From the NCBI GenBank assembly GCA_000493945.1, contig AWNW01000069.1:1-11627 (forward strand): a stretch of DNA of 11,627 bases, written 5' to 3'. Source of the stretch: Candidatus Hydrogenedens terephthalaticus JGI OTU-1. GTDB lineage: Bacteria; Hydrogenedentota; Hydrogenedentia; Hydrogenedentales; Hydrogenedentaceae. The notes beneath the pieces were generated by a model. The model was given only the letters and a program-made list of their open reading frames with translations, searched no databases and had not been told where the DNA came from. A program made the position numbers and the translations under genes. Below are positions 1-7,789 of the stretch, piece after piece (the first letter of the stretch is position 1; every line of letters begins with the position of its first letter).

Positions 1-117
1 TCTGTCCCATTTGTACCATCTGTCCCATTTGTACCATCTGTCCCATTTGTACCATCTGTCCCATTTGTACCATCTGTCCCATTTGTACCATCTGTTACAT
101 AGGTCCCATTTGTCTCA
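1..117. repeat. 18-bp tandem minisatellite, cut by left window edge
   Basis: Five perfect head-to-tail copies of the 18-mer TCTGTCCCATTTGTACCA occupy 1-90. Three degenerate 9-base half-units follow, starting at 91, 100 and 109. Each 18-mer is itself two related 9-mers (TCTGTCCCA and TTTGTACCA), so the array grew from a 9-bp unit that later duplicated as an 18-bp unit. Perfect copies lie at the left edge and decayed ones to the right, so the array probably continues outside the window. It lies downstream of the minus-strand operon. The open frame through it (11-193, plus) is low-complexity repeat translation and is not called as a gene. Confidence 0.95.
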
Positions 118-224
118 GAAACCCCAAAGAGCCAATATGCAACGATTTTCTTTCGCTCCTCTTCGTGTGATTTGTAGTTATAATCGTAGATGAGATAAAA
201 AGACTAAATTAAAAATCTTCAGGA
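118..224. other. Non-coding region downstream of lolD
   Basis: This stretch lies between the minisatellite and the lolD stop codon. I see no credible gene and no strong terminator. Bases about 137-193 resemble, by recollection only, the degenerate 'cttcgtgt...tttgtagtta' type of intergenic filler that recurs between genes in many environmental genomes. A weak 5-bp inverted repeat (200-204 and 215-219) followed on the minus strand by a short T run could end the operon transcript, but it is too weak to call. Confidence 0.5.
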
Positions 225-917
225 TTATTTCCGAATGTGTGCCTTTCCCTCGTGCAGGTAAACCCAGTGGTGGGCTTTTTGTGCAAGATTTTCATCATGC
301 GTAACAATAACGATAGTAATTTTATCTTCCTCATGTAATTTCCATAACAAATCAATGACGCCTGCACTTGTTTCCTCATCCAGATTCCCAGTAGGTTCAT
401 CGGTAAGAACCACTCGTGGGGAATTATATAAAGCACGGGCAATAGCAACTCGTTGTTGTTCTCCGCCACTTAATTCGCCAGGTTTATGCGTCATTCGTTC
501 TCGAAGACCCACTTTGCATAACAATTCCTCCGCACGGGGAATACAGTCTTTTTTACTTTTACCCTTACATAAGGCGGGCATCATAACATTTTCTAAAGCG
601 GTAAACTCTGGGAGTAAATGGTAAAATTGGAAAACGAAGCCAATGTCTTTATTTCGCAACTGATTAATTTCATTTCTTGATAATTTCAGGATATCTTTCC
701 CGTTAATGAATACTTTTCCTTCGGTGGGGGAATCTAATGTCCCCATAATGTGTAGTAGTGTACTTTTTCCTACGCCCGAGGGTCCACTGATAGCCATAAT
801 TTTTCCCTCAGGCACTTCAAAATTGACCCCGCGAAGGATATGTAGCATGCGTGAGCCATCATAGAAATTTTTATGAATATTTTCACAAACAATAACATTA
901 TTCATATCGTATTGCAT
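225..917 (-). CDS. lolD: Lipoprotein-releasing ABC transporter ATPase LolD
   Basis: This is the cytoplasmic ATPase that powers extraction of lipoproteins from the inner membrane and their hand-over to the periplasmic carrier LolA. The 230-residue protein has a full ABC set: Walker A GPSGVGKST (45-53), Q-loop Gln97 inside the LolD/MacB-type run FVFQFYHLLPEFTALENV (94-111), signature LSGGEQQR (149-156), Walker B with D173-E174, D-loop NLD (178-180) and switch His207. Length is typical for LolD. The gene overlaps the 3' end of lolC by 20 nt with the start used here. An ATG four codons in (903-905) would give an 8-nt overlap, and neither has a clear Shine-Dalgarno, so translational coupling to lolC is likely. 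MacB-type ATPases look similar, but the adjacent lolC supports LolD. Confidence 0.93.
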   Translation of the reverse strand: MQYDMNNVIVCENIHKNFYDGSRMLHILRGVNFEVPEGKIMAISGPSGVGKSTLLHIMGTLDSPTEGKVFINGKDILKLSRNEINQLRNKDIGFVFQFYHLLPEFTALENVMMPALCKGKSKKDCIPRAEELLCKVGLRERMTHKPGELSGGEQQRVAIARALYNSPRVVLTDEPTGNLDEETSAGVIDLLWKLHEEDKITIVIVTHDENLAQKAHHWVYLHEGKAHIRK

Positions 918-2151
918 CCACCGGGTTTACCCTCGCTGCGCTATATGCGGGGTATAAGGTTGAAAGAAATGTTAGTAGAACGGCAGAAATGGCTATGCAC
1001 ATAACATCAAAGGGAACAATCGCTACGGGTATCCCTTCAAAATAATATATGGTGCTATTGAATAAATCCCAGCCGAGTAGTTTGGCAATAAATTGAGCTA
1101 TCGGATTGATATTCCAGGCAAGAACAATACCTATGCACAATCCTATGATTGTTCCTATAACGCCAATAAACAACCCCTGAAGTATAAAAGTTAATAATAT
1201 AGAATTGGTGCTGGCACCTAAAGTGCGAAGGATACCGATGTCCCGTCGTTTTTCCATAACAATCATAATTAATGTGCTGGTAATGTTAAATGCGGCAACA
1301 AGGATAATGAACGCTAAAATGATAAACATAGCTAATTTTTCTTGCCGTAATGCATCGAAAAATGCCTGCTGGTCTTCATACCATGTTTTTGTGTTATAGT
1401 TCAGATTTTCACGAATGCGTCTTGCTACAACATCCGCAAGGAAAGGGTTGGTTAGTTTTACATGGATGGCATCTACTCCCTTCTCCCCTGTGAGCATATA
1501 TGCAGTAGGCAGGTCTACAAAGGCATATACTTCGTCAAACTCCGACATTCGTGCATGGGATATGCCACTTACAGTAAGCCAGAGTTGCGACCCCAACTGC
1601 CTCCCTAAAAAGGGGCGAATAATAGCACGGGCTGTTACTATCTGCAATTGCGTGCCTAACCGTGCGGAAATGCGATTTGCTAATCGGTAACCTAAAACAA
1701 TTTCTTTTTCTCGGGGGAGTCTCCCTTTTCCAAAAAGACGCCCTCCCTCATCGGTCAAATTCTTTGCGAGGTCTGTTACTTTGCTTTCCCGTTCCGGGTC
1801 TACACCTAAAATAAGCCCGCCGGTTGTATATTCTTCATTCTTGAACAATGCTTCTACCTGCACTACGGGACCACTGGCAACGATTTCCGGGCATATCGCC
1901 TCTATCTCTTTAATAACTCTTTCGTAGTCTTGTACTTTTCCGCCTATTTCATAAATACTCAAATGGGACCGATTGCCGATAATAGTTTCCCGAAGGGCAA
2001 TATCGAAACCTGTCATAACACTCATGACAATAATCAGCGTTATAACACCAACACTCACCCCGGCAATGGATATAATCGAAATAAGACTAATGAAGCGGTT
2101 TCTCCGCTTACTTCTCAAATATCGCAGGGCTACAAAGGTTTCAAATTTCAA
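898..2151 (-). CDS. lolC: Lipoprotein-releasing system permease LolC/LolE
   Basis: This is the inner-membrane subunit that binds lipoproteins and transmits ATP hydrolysis by LolD. The 417-residue protein has the usual fold: one N-terminal membrane helix (about 20-46), a large periplasmic MacB-like domain (about 47-270), then three helices (about 273-298, 318-346, 379-402) of the FtsX-like permease domain. The cytoplasmic coupling segment EKRRDIGILRTLGAS (300-314) is conserved. The start is TTG at 2149-2151, with AGGA about 8 nt upstream. This start keeps the family N-terminus (alignment with LRY.R....RF) and no better ATG is nearby. Only one permease gene is present, where E. coli has two (LolC and LolE), so the complex may be a homodimer (LolF-like) unless a partner lies elsewhere. 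It follows lysS by 23 nt. Confidence 0.92.
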   Translation of the reverse strand: MKFETFVALRYLRSKRRNRFISLISIISIAGVSVGVITLIIVMSVMTGFDIALRETIIGNRSHLSIYEIGGKVQDYERVIKEIEAICPEIVASGPVVQVEALFKNEEYTTGGLILGVDPERESKVTDLAKNLTDEGGRLFGKGRLPREKEIVLGYRLANRISARLGTQLQIVTARAIIRPFLGRQLGSQLWLTVSGISHARMSEFDEVYAFVDLPTAYMLTGEKGVDAIHVKLTNPFLADVVARRIRENLNYNTKTWYEDQQAFFDALRQEKLAMFIILAFIILVAAFNITSTLIMIVMEKRRDIGILRTLGASTNSILLTFILQGLFIGVIGTIIGLCIGIVLAWNINPIAQFIAKLLGWDLFNSTIYYFEGIPVAIVPFDVMCIAISAVLLTFLSTLYPAYSAARVNPVDAIRYE

Positions 2152-2174
2152 GGGAAACTTCCTATATATCTAAT

Positions 2175-3680
2175 CTATAGTTTTCTAAGTAAAGGAAACA
2201 GAATTACATCGCGAATAGATGACGAGTTTGTGCACAGCATAGCAAGGCGGTCAATTCCGATACCCAATCCTGCTGTTGGAGGCATACCTACTTCCAATGC
2301 CGTCAGGAAATCTTCATCAAGATATTGGGCTTCATCGTCTCCTGCCTCGCGCAGGCGAACCTGTTCCATGAACCGTTCCCGCTGGTCTAAGGGGTCGTTC
2401 AATTCCGAAAAAGCATTACACACTTCCAGTCCACCAATAAATAACTGGTATCGTTCTGTCAAGGCTGGGTTATCACGCTTTTTCTTTGCCAATGGCGATA
2501 TTTCAATGGGGTAGTCATAAAGAAAAGTCGGTTGAATGAGATGCGGTTTCACTTTCACAGACATTACCTCATCTACTATTTTCCCATAACCCATCTCAGG
2601 ACGAATTTCCACTCCTACTCCTTCTGCTAATCGCCGTGCTTCCTCGCGGTCCCGTGTTGCTTCCAGATTAATTCCCGCAAATTGACGAATGGCTTCATGC
2701 AGGGGAATACGCTTCCATGGACGGGTCAATGAGATTTCCTGCTCTTGATAGGTAAAATTCTCCGCACCGATAATCTGTGTCATTACGGTATAGAACAAAT
2801 CTTCGGTTTCTTCCATTAATCCTAAATAATCTTGATATGCTTCATAGAGTTCCATAATAGTAAATTCAGGATTATGTTTTGTATCCACACCTTCATTACG
2901 GAAACAACGATTAATCTCAAATACCCGTTCAAACCCACCTACAATGAGCCGCTTTAAATAAAGTTCGGGAGCAATGCGTAAATAGAGGTCAGTGTCGTAT
3001 GCGTTATGATGTGTAATAAACGGTCGTGCTGTGGCACCTCCCGGTATGGGATGAAGCATAGGCGTTTCAACCTCTAAAAAACCGCGTTCTTTTAGGTAAG
3101 TGCGGATGGCATCTATCATTTCTATGCGTTTGCGAAAGACTTCCATCACTTCGGGATTGGCTACGAGGTCAAGGTACCGCTGGCGGTAACGCGTTTCTAC
3201 ATCCGTTAGACCGTGAAACTTTTCCGGTAATGAGCGTAAGGACTTTGTTAAAATCTGAAACTCTTTCACAAATAAGGTGATTTCGCCCCGTTTCGTTCTT
3301 CGAACAGAACCTACAACACCGATAAAATCGCCCAAATCAAAATCCTTTAAGGTCTCGTATTTATCTTCGCCAACCTGTTTTTCGCCAAAGAATAATTGTA
3401 TACGACCGCTTTCATCGCGCAGGTCCATAAAAGTGCTTTTCCCTTGTTCCCGTCGCGCGGTAATTCGACCTGCTAAATTTGCAGAAATTCCCTCCTGTGC
3501 TTGCTCGGGCTGTTCCTGTTCTAACTTTTCAAATTGCTCTCGAATTTCTGATACGGTAGCACTTCGGTGAAAGATATATTTGTAGGGGTTATCTCCGCGT
3601 TCACGAAAATGGTTCATTTTGCGAATACGATTTTCACGCAGTTCCTGTAAAGTAGAGTGCTCTTTAAATTGTTCGTCCAT
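2175..3680 (-). CDS. lysS: Lysyl-tRNA synthetase, class II
   Basis: This enzyme attaches lysine to tRNA-Lys in the cytoplasm. The protein has 501 residues, close to E. coli LysS (505). An N-terminal OB-fold anticodon-binding domain spans about 66-145. The class II core follows: motif 1 around GFLEVETPML (200-209), motif 2 around RVFEINRCFRNEG (252-264) with the HNPEFT run (269-274), and motif 3 GLGIGIDRLAML (471-482). The open frame extends 12 codons further upstream to 3716, but that start lies inside prfB and lacks a ribosome binding site. I chose the ATG at 3678-3680, which sits 2 nt after the prfB stop with AGGAA about 8-10 nt upstream. The prfB-lysS pairing matches E. coli and many other bacteria. 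Confidence 0.97.
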   Translation of the reverse strand: MDEQFKEHSTLQELRENRIRKMNHFRERGDNPYKYIFHRSATVSEIREQFEKLEQEQPEQAQEGISANLAGRITARREQGKSTFMDLRDESGRIQLFFGEKQVGEDKYETLKDFDLGDFIGVVGSVRRTKRGEITLFVKEFQILTKSLRSLPEKFHGLTDVETRYRQRYLDLVANPEVMEVFRKRIEMIDAIRTYLKERGFLEVETPMLHPIPGGATARPFITHHNAYDTDLYLRIAPELYLKRLIVGGFERVFEINRCFRNEGVDTKHNPEFTIMELYEAYQDYLGLMEETEDLFYTVMTQIIGAENFTYQEQEISLTRPWKRIPLHEAIRQFAGINLEATRDREEARRLAEGVGVEIRPEMGYGKIVDEVMSVKVKPHLIQPTFLYDYPIEISPLAKKKRDNPALTERYQLFIGGLEVCNAFSELNDPLDQRERFMEQVRLREAGDDEAQYLDEDFLTALEVGMPPTAGLGIGIDRLAMLCTNSSSIRDVILFPLLRKL

Positions 3681-3682
3681 AG

Positions 3683-4798
3683 TTAAATTCCTATACCTTT
3701 CTTTTCTAAGTTCCATTTTAAGTATGCTTCTACAAATAAATCCAAATCTCCATCTAAAACCCTATCAACATTGCTGGTTTCCGCTCCCGTCCGATGGTCT
3801 TTGACCAGTTGATAGGGTTGAAGGATATAACTTCGAATCTGATTGCCCCAGGCAACTTCTGTTTGTCCTTCTCTTTGGGCAAAGACTTCCGCTTCCTTTT
3901 TTTTCATTTCAATGTCATACAACTTTGCTTTAAGCATTTGTAGTGCGGTAGCCCGATTGCGATGTTGCGAACGCTCTATCTGACAAGTAACGACAAAACC
4001 GGTGGGTAAATGTGTTAGTCGAACTGCCGAACTGGTTTTATTCACTTTTTGCCCTCCCGCACCACTGGAACGGAAAGTATCCATTTTTATATCTTCCTCG
4101 CGAATCTCTATCTTTATATCATCATCTACTTCGGAAAGCACTTCAATCGCCGTAAAAGAAGTATGCCGCCTCTTATTCGCATCAAACGGAGAAATGCGAA
4201 CAAGACGATGCACTCCACTTTCGGATTTTAACAAGCCATAGGCATAAAGTCCCGATACCCGTAAAGTGGCACTTTTGATACCGGCTTCTTCTCCCGGCTG
4301 ATAATCTACCAACTCAACTGTAAACCCTTTCTCTTCACAATAGCGTGTAATCATGCGATAAAGCATTTGTGCCCAGTCGCAGGATTCCGTTCCACCTGCC
4401 CCGGGATGAAAACTAACTATAGCGGGCTTGGTATCCCGCGGATCTATAAAAAGGCTCTTAATTTCTAATTGATGTACCTCTTTTTCTAATCTATCCTTCA
4501 ATTGTTGAATTTCCGATTGAAGGGATATATCCGCCTCCTCTTCAGCCATACGAACGAAAGCCTCCGCATCTTCTAATTCTTGCTGAAGTGTTTCCGGGGC
4601 TTCAATGGCTGTTTTCAGGTTCTTAATTTCCTGTAAAACTTTTTGTGCCTGTTCGGGGTCATTCCAGAAATCCGAGGCTTCCATACTTCGTTCCAACTTC
4701 GCAATTCGCTCTTGTATACCTTCCACATTCAGGCAGGTATGGAGTTCCGCTAATCGCTGTTTTAAGTTCTCTATCGCTTGTATTTCTAATTCATACAT
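3683..4798 (-). CDS. prfB: Peptide chain release factor 2 (RF2)
   Basis: RF2 recognises UAA and UGA stop codons and triggers peptide release. In its 371 residues the stop-codon reading tripeptide SPF (203-205, within VRISPFDANKRRHTSF) marks it as RF2 and not RF1, and the catalytic GGQ motif is at 248-250 (SSGAGGQKVNKT). The N-terminal coiled-coil domain covers about 1-110. The frame is continuous from an ATG at 4796-4798, and there is no internal TGA or CTTTGA slippery site near codon 25, so the classic autoregulatory +1 frameshift is absent. A GGAGGG lies 14 nt before the start, which is a rather long spacing; no alternative in-frame start was found upstream. It sits 2 nt before lysS and 35 nt after cdsA. 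Confidence 0.97.
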   Translation of the reverse strand: MYELEIQAIENLKQRLAELHTCLNVEGIQERIAKLERSMEASDFWNDPEQAQKVLQEIKNLKTAIEAPETLQQELEDAEAFVRMAEEEADISLQSEIQQLKDRLEKEVHQLEIKSLFIDPRDTKPAIVSFHPGAGGTESCDWAQMLYRMITRYCEEKGFTVELVDYQPGEEAGIKSATLRVSGLYAYGLLKSESGVHRLVRISPFDANKRRHTSFTAIEVLSEVDDDIKIEIREEDIKMDTFRSSGAGGQKVNKTSSAVRLTHLPTGFVVTCQIERSQHRNRATALQMLKAKLYDIEMKKKEAEVFAQREGQTEVAWGNQIRSYILQPYQLVKDHRTGAETSNVDRVLDGDLDLFVEAYLKWNLEKKGIGI

Positions 4799-4817
4799 AA
4801 GAAATTCAAAATCCCTC

Positions 4818-4833
4818 CATCGTCAAAACGATG
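4818..4833 (-). other. Small hairpin between cdsA and prfB
   Basis: A perfect 6-bp inverted repeat (CATCGT / ACGATG) with a 4-base loop starts directly after the cdsA stop codon and ends just before the GGAGGG that probably serves prfB. No T run follows, so it is not an intrinsic terminator. It could be an RNA-processing or translation-modulating element at the junction of the two gene strings, or chance. The function is unknown. Confidence 0.4.
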
Positions 4834-5640
4834 TCATAAAAATTTTATCAAATAAAAGAAAAACGGAAAGGCGAATAGCATTCCATCGCAACGGTCAAGA
4901 ACACCCCCATGTCCCGGGAAAATAGTTCCAGAATCTTTGATACCTGCTTCCCGTTTCCATCGTGACTCTAACAAATCGCCGAATTGGCTTAATATGGCGA
5001 GTATTATACCCCATTTGAGGTAAAAAACGATACCTTGAGCTGGCAAAAATTGTGTAAAAATAGCCTTATGCAGTATCCATAGGACAAAAGTTCCAATGGC
5101 ACTGAACACAATTCCGCCAATGCTCCCTTCCCATGTTTTGTTAGGGCTAATCTCCGGAGCAAGGGCATGTTTTCCCAAAAGTTTGCCTGCGCAATACGCA
5201 CCCGAATCGCATAAAGCCACTGCGGTAATAAATAAGGTTATTAGTCCGGGACCTTCGGGTAATTTGTGAAGTATCAAAAGGTGAGAGGGCACCCAACCAA
5301 AATAGAATAGTCCAAAGAAGGCATGAACAAATTTATTTATAGAAGTAGTTCTATTGAATATGTATATAACGGACAAAAGTCCGAAAGAAAGGATAAAAAA
5401 CAGGTGAATTATAATAAGAGTATGTAAAAGTCCTAATAATACGGCAAGAGGAACAAGTGCTAAGGTCGTAATGCTGAGAATATTTGTATTTGCAGGCTCA
5501 ACAATACGAAAATATTCCCAGACAGCAATTGTAGTTAAACAAGCGATAAAAATCCCAAAAAGGATATGCAAGCCCGGCACCCAGATAAGGATGGCGGTCA
5601 GTATAACTAAAATACTTCCTGTAATAATTCGCTGAAGCAC
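4834..5640 (-). CDS. cdsA: Phosphatidate cytidylyltransferase (CDP-diacylglycerol synthase)
   Basis: This integral inner-membrane enzyme makes CDP-diacylglycerol from phosphatidic acid and CTP, the branch point of phospholipid synthesis. The 268-residue protein is strongly hydrophobic, with about seven or eight membrane segments. Its C-terminal region carries the CDP-alcohol-type signature: SRWKREAGIKDSG (226-238) followed by PGHGGVLDRCD (242-252), including the metal-binding Asp249 and Asp252. SPNKTWEG (165-172) is the other conserved family motif. The start codon is GTG (5638-5640) with GAGGA 8 nt upstream. The gap to uppS is 20 nt. The uppS-cdsA order is conserved in many bacteria. The genes that often follow, dxr and rseP, are not present here. 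Confidence 0.96.
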   Translation of the reverse strand: MLQRIITGSILVILTAILIWVPGLHILFGIFIACLTTIAVWEYFRIVEPANTNILSITTLALVPLAVLLGLLHTLIIIHLFFILSFGLLSVIYIFNRTTSINKFVHAFFGLFYFGWVPSHLLILHKLPEGPGLITLFITAVALCDSGAYCAGKLLGKHALAPEISPNKTWEGSIGGIVFSAIGTFVLWILHKAIFTQFLPAQGIVFYLKWGIILAILSQFGDLLESRWKREAGIKDSGTIFPGHGGVLDRCDGMLFAFPFFFYLIKFL

Positions 5641-5660
5641 AGGGGTCTTCCTCTCTATAT

Positions 5661-6440
5661 TCAGATATTAAATTCTGATGAATGAGGGTCTGCCCCATCC
5701 AAACGGGAGCCAAATCGTCTCTCTCTTTGCTGGTAATGAATGATGGCTTCCCAGAGATGTTTCCGCCGAAAGTCAGGCCAGAGAACTGGTAAAAAGACCA
5801 TTTCCGCATAGGATAATTGCCATAACATAAAATTACTGACCCGTTGTTCGCCACTGGTGCGGATTAGCAGGTCAACATCGGGAAATTCCGGGACATATAG
5901 ATATTGATTAAAAAGACTTTCTGTAATCTCCTCCGGTAATAATTCCCCTTTTTGTGCTTTCTCTGCCATCATTCTTGCACAACGAAGTATTTCCTGCCTC
6001 CCTCCATAGTTCAAACCGACTACAACCGTCATATCTCGATTATCTTGGGTCTGTTCAAGACAATATTCGAGATCCTTTACAGCAGTCGGGGGTAATTCTC
6101 TCCATTCTCCCATAAACAACACACGAATACCGTATTTTTTTATCTCATCAATCTCTCTGCGGATATATTTACTCATTAATTGGAAGAGGGAATTTACTTC
6201 CTCTTCGGGACGGGACCAATTCTCCGTTGAAAAAGCATATAGAGAAAGGCACGGAATTTCTAATTCACGGCAACCTTTTAATACTTCCCGCACTCCTTCT
6301 GTTCCTGCCTCATGTCCTTCGGTTGTTTTCTTCCCGTGGCGTTTTGCCCAACGACCGTTCCCATCCATAATAACCGCAATATGTCGGGGCAACCGGTCTA
6401 CATCTACTCGGGGGTCTAAGTCCGCAGGAAGTTTTCGCAT
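5661..6440 (-). CDS. uppS: Undecaprenyl diphosphate synthase (cis-prenyltransferase)
   Basis: This enzyme adds eight isopentenyl diphosphate units in cis to farnesyl diphosphate, making the C55 lipid that carries peptidoglycan and other surface-polymer precursors. The 259-residue protein shows all cis-prenyltransferase blocks: HIAVIMDGNGRWAK (20-33) with catalytic Asp26, SLYAFSTENWSRP (66-78), NYGGRQEI (144-151), and RTSGEQRVSNFMLWQ (194-208) followed by YAEMVF. Length and motif spacing match E. coli UppS closely. The start is ATG with an AGG about 10 nt upstream, a weak but acceptable site. The gene lies 65 nt after frr, the widest gap in the operon. Confidence 0.97.
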   Translation of the reverse strand: MRKLPADLDPRVDVDRLPRHIAVIMDGNGRWAKRHGKKTTEGHEAGTEGVREVLKGCRELEIPCLSLYAFSTENWSRPEEEVNSLFQLMSKYIRREIDEIKKYGIRVLFMGEWRELPPTAVKDLEYCLEQTQDNRDMTVVVGLNYGGRQEILRCARMMAEKAQKGELLPEEITESLFNQYLYVPEFPDVDLLIRTSGEQRVSNFMLWQLSYAEMVFLPVLWPDFRRKHLWEAIIHYQQRERRFGSRLDGADPHSSEFNI

Positions 6441-6467
6441 GGATATAAAACCTGATTTGAATGTTGA

Positions 6468-6488
6468 GACAATATCCGTAAAATTGTC
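6468..6488 (-). other. Inverted repeat in the frr-uppS gap
   Basis: GACAAT and ATTGTC form a 6-bp inverted repeat around a 9-base loop, within the widest intergenic gap of the operon. No T run follows, so I do not call it a terminator. On the transcript, a GGATAT inside this loop could instead pair with the ATATCC directly before the uppS start codon and enclose its weak ribosome binding site. This is a structural possibility only. Confidence 0.25.
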
Positions 6489-6505
6489 AGAGGATAAATA
6501 AAAGT

Positions 6506-7063
6506 TCAGCCTTCCATTATATCTTTTTCTTTGGCTTTAAGAACCTGGTCTATTTTTTCAATATGTTTATCTGTGAGTTTCTGGACTTCATCAGAAAGAC
6601 GGTGCAGGTCATCTTCCGTTATCTTTCCATCTTTCTGCTCTTTTTTCAGGGTCTCCAAAATATGACGGCGAATATTTCGAACAGCAACACGGGCTTCTTC
6701 CGCCATTTTATTGGCAACTTTAGTTAGTTCTTTCCGACGCTCTTCGCTAAGAGGAGGAATGGGAATGCGAATTAATCTACCATCGTTTGATGGGTTTACA
6801 CCAAGCGGTGAAGCCATGATTGCTTTTTCAACAGCACCAATAAGTGATTTATCCCAGAGGTCAATAACAATAAGATGCGAATCCGGAACCGTTACATTTC
6901 CTAATTGATTAATCTTCATTTTACTGCCATACGCATCCACATGAACAATGTCTAATAAATTGGGTGTGGCTCTTCCTGTGCGAAAGCCGGAAAGTTCCTG
7001 TTGTAAACTTTCCACACTTTTATCCATCTTTTGTTCAGCTTCTTTAATAAGTGGGTGTGACAT
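6506..7063 (-). CDS. frr: Ribosome recycling factor
   Basis: The factor splits post-termination ribosomes together with EF-G. The 185-residue length is exactly that of the family. Recognisable blocks are FRTGRATPNLLD (27-38), LGVNPSNDGRLIRIPIPPLSEERR (87-110) and the domain I helix ARVAVRNIRRH (124-134), with Arg132 at the position known to be important in E. coli. The ATG start has GGGAG 8 nt upstream, located inside the end of pyrH, and the gap to pyrH is 3 nt. It sits in the standard tsf-pyrH-frr-uppS order. Confidence 0.98.
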   Translation of the reverse strand: MSHPLIKEAEQKMDKSVESLQQELSGFRTGRATPNLLDIVHVDAYGSKMKINQLGNVTVPDSHLIVIDLWDKSLIGAVEKAIMASPLGVNPSNDGRLIRIPIPPLSEERRKELTKVANKMAEEARVAVRNIRRHILETLKKEQKDGKITEDDLHRLSDEVQKLTDKHIEKIDQVLKAKEKDIMEG

Positions 7064-7066
7064 AAG

Positions 7067-7786
7067 TTAATCTCCCTTGACTATAGTTCCAATAGAGTTC
7101 CCATAAACCGCATTAACAATACAGTTCTTTTCTAAGAAAGAGAATACCAAAATGGGAATGCGTTTTTCACGACAAATAGATATGGCTGCGGCATCCATTA
7201 CCTTCAGATCTTGTGAAAGAACCTGTTGATATGTAAGGTGATCGTATTTTTTAGCCGTAGGATCTTTTTCAGGGTCAGCAGAATAAACGCCATCTACACG
7301 GGTTGCTTTCATTAATATATTGGCATCTATTTCGCTGGCGCGTAGTGCAGCAGCAGTATCAGTTGTAAGAAAAGGATTGCCCGTTCCCGCAGCAAAAATT
7401 ACAATCCGCCCTTTTTCTAAATGTCGTAAGGCACGGCGTCTTATATAAGGCTCTGCTACCGGTCGCATCTCGATAGCACTGAGTACCCTCGTTTCAATTC
7501 CGTGCTTTTCCAATGCAGATTGAAGGGCAAGAGCATTTATTACCGTAGCAAGCATTCCCATATAATCTGCCGTAGCACGGTCTACACCGGAAGCCTTTGA
7601 CCATTGATTTCCGCGGAGGATGTTTCCACCTCCTACGACCAATCCTACCTGAATACCTGTCTGGTAAGCGGATACAATTTCATCACAAAGATGGCTTAAC
7701 GCTTTTGAGCCTATGTTTTCCCCTTCCGAGGATAAGGCATTTCCACTGAGTTTTAATAGTATCCTTTTGTAGATAGGAGTGCTCAC
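7067..7786 (-). CDS. pyrH: Uridylate kinase (UMP kinase)
   Basis: This cytoplasmic hexameric enzyme phosphorylates UMP to UDP in pyrimidine nucleotide synthesis. The 239-residue protein belongs to the amino-acid kinase fold: KLSGNAL (12-18), VVGGGNILRG (50-59), DYMGMLATVINALAL (74-88), AAGTGNPFLTTDTAAALRA (132-150) and the ATP-site run KATRVDGVYSADP (160-172). MDAAAISIC (197-205) is also typical. The start is GTG (7784-7786) with GAGG 8 nt upstream overlapping the end of tsf; the gap to tsf is 3 nt. Confidence 0.98.
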   Translation of the reverse strand: MSTPIYKRILLKLSGNALSSEGENIGSKALSHLCDEIVSAYQTGIQVGLVVGGGNILRGNQWSKASGVDRATADYMGMLATVINALALQSALEKHGIETRVLSAIEMRPVAEPYIRRRALRHLEKGRIVIFAAGTGNPFLTTDTAAALRASEIDANILMKATRVDGVYSADPEKDPTAKKYDHLTYQQVLSQDLKVMDAAAISICREKRIPILVFSFLEKNCIVNAVYGNSIGTIVKGD

Positions 7787-7789
7787 TCT

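Noticed and set aside
1..90. CRISPR array
   Set aside because: The repeats are directly contiguous 18-mers with no spacers between them, so this is a minisatellite.
11..193. 60-codon open frame through the 18-bp repeat
   Set aside because: Its peptide is just the repeat translated (YHLSHL units) and then intergenic sequence. The repeat length is a multiple of three, so a stop-free frame is expected, and there is no convincing ribosome binding site.
200..219. Possible intrinsic terminator after lolD
   Set aside because: The inverted repeat is only 5 bp with one wobble pair around a 10-base A+T loop. The short T run follows, but the stem is too weak to call.
3681..3716. Longer lysS start overlapping prfB
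   Set aside because: The 12 extra codons lie inside the conserved 3' end of prfB and have no ribosome binding site. The start 2 nt after the prfB stop is better supported.
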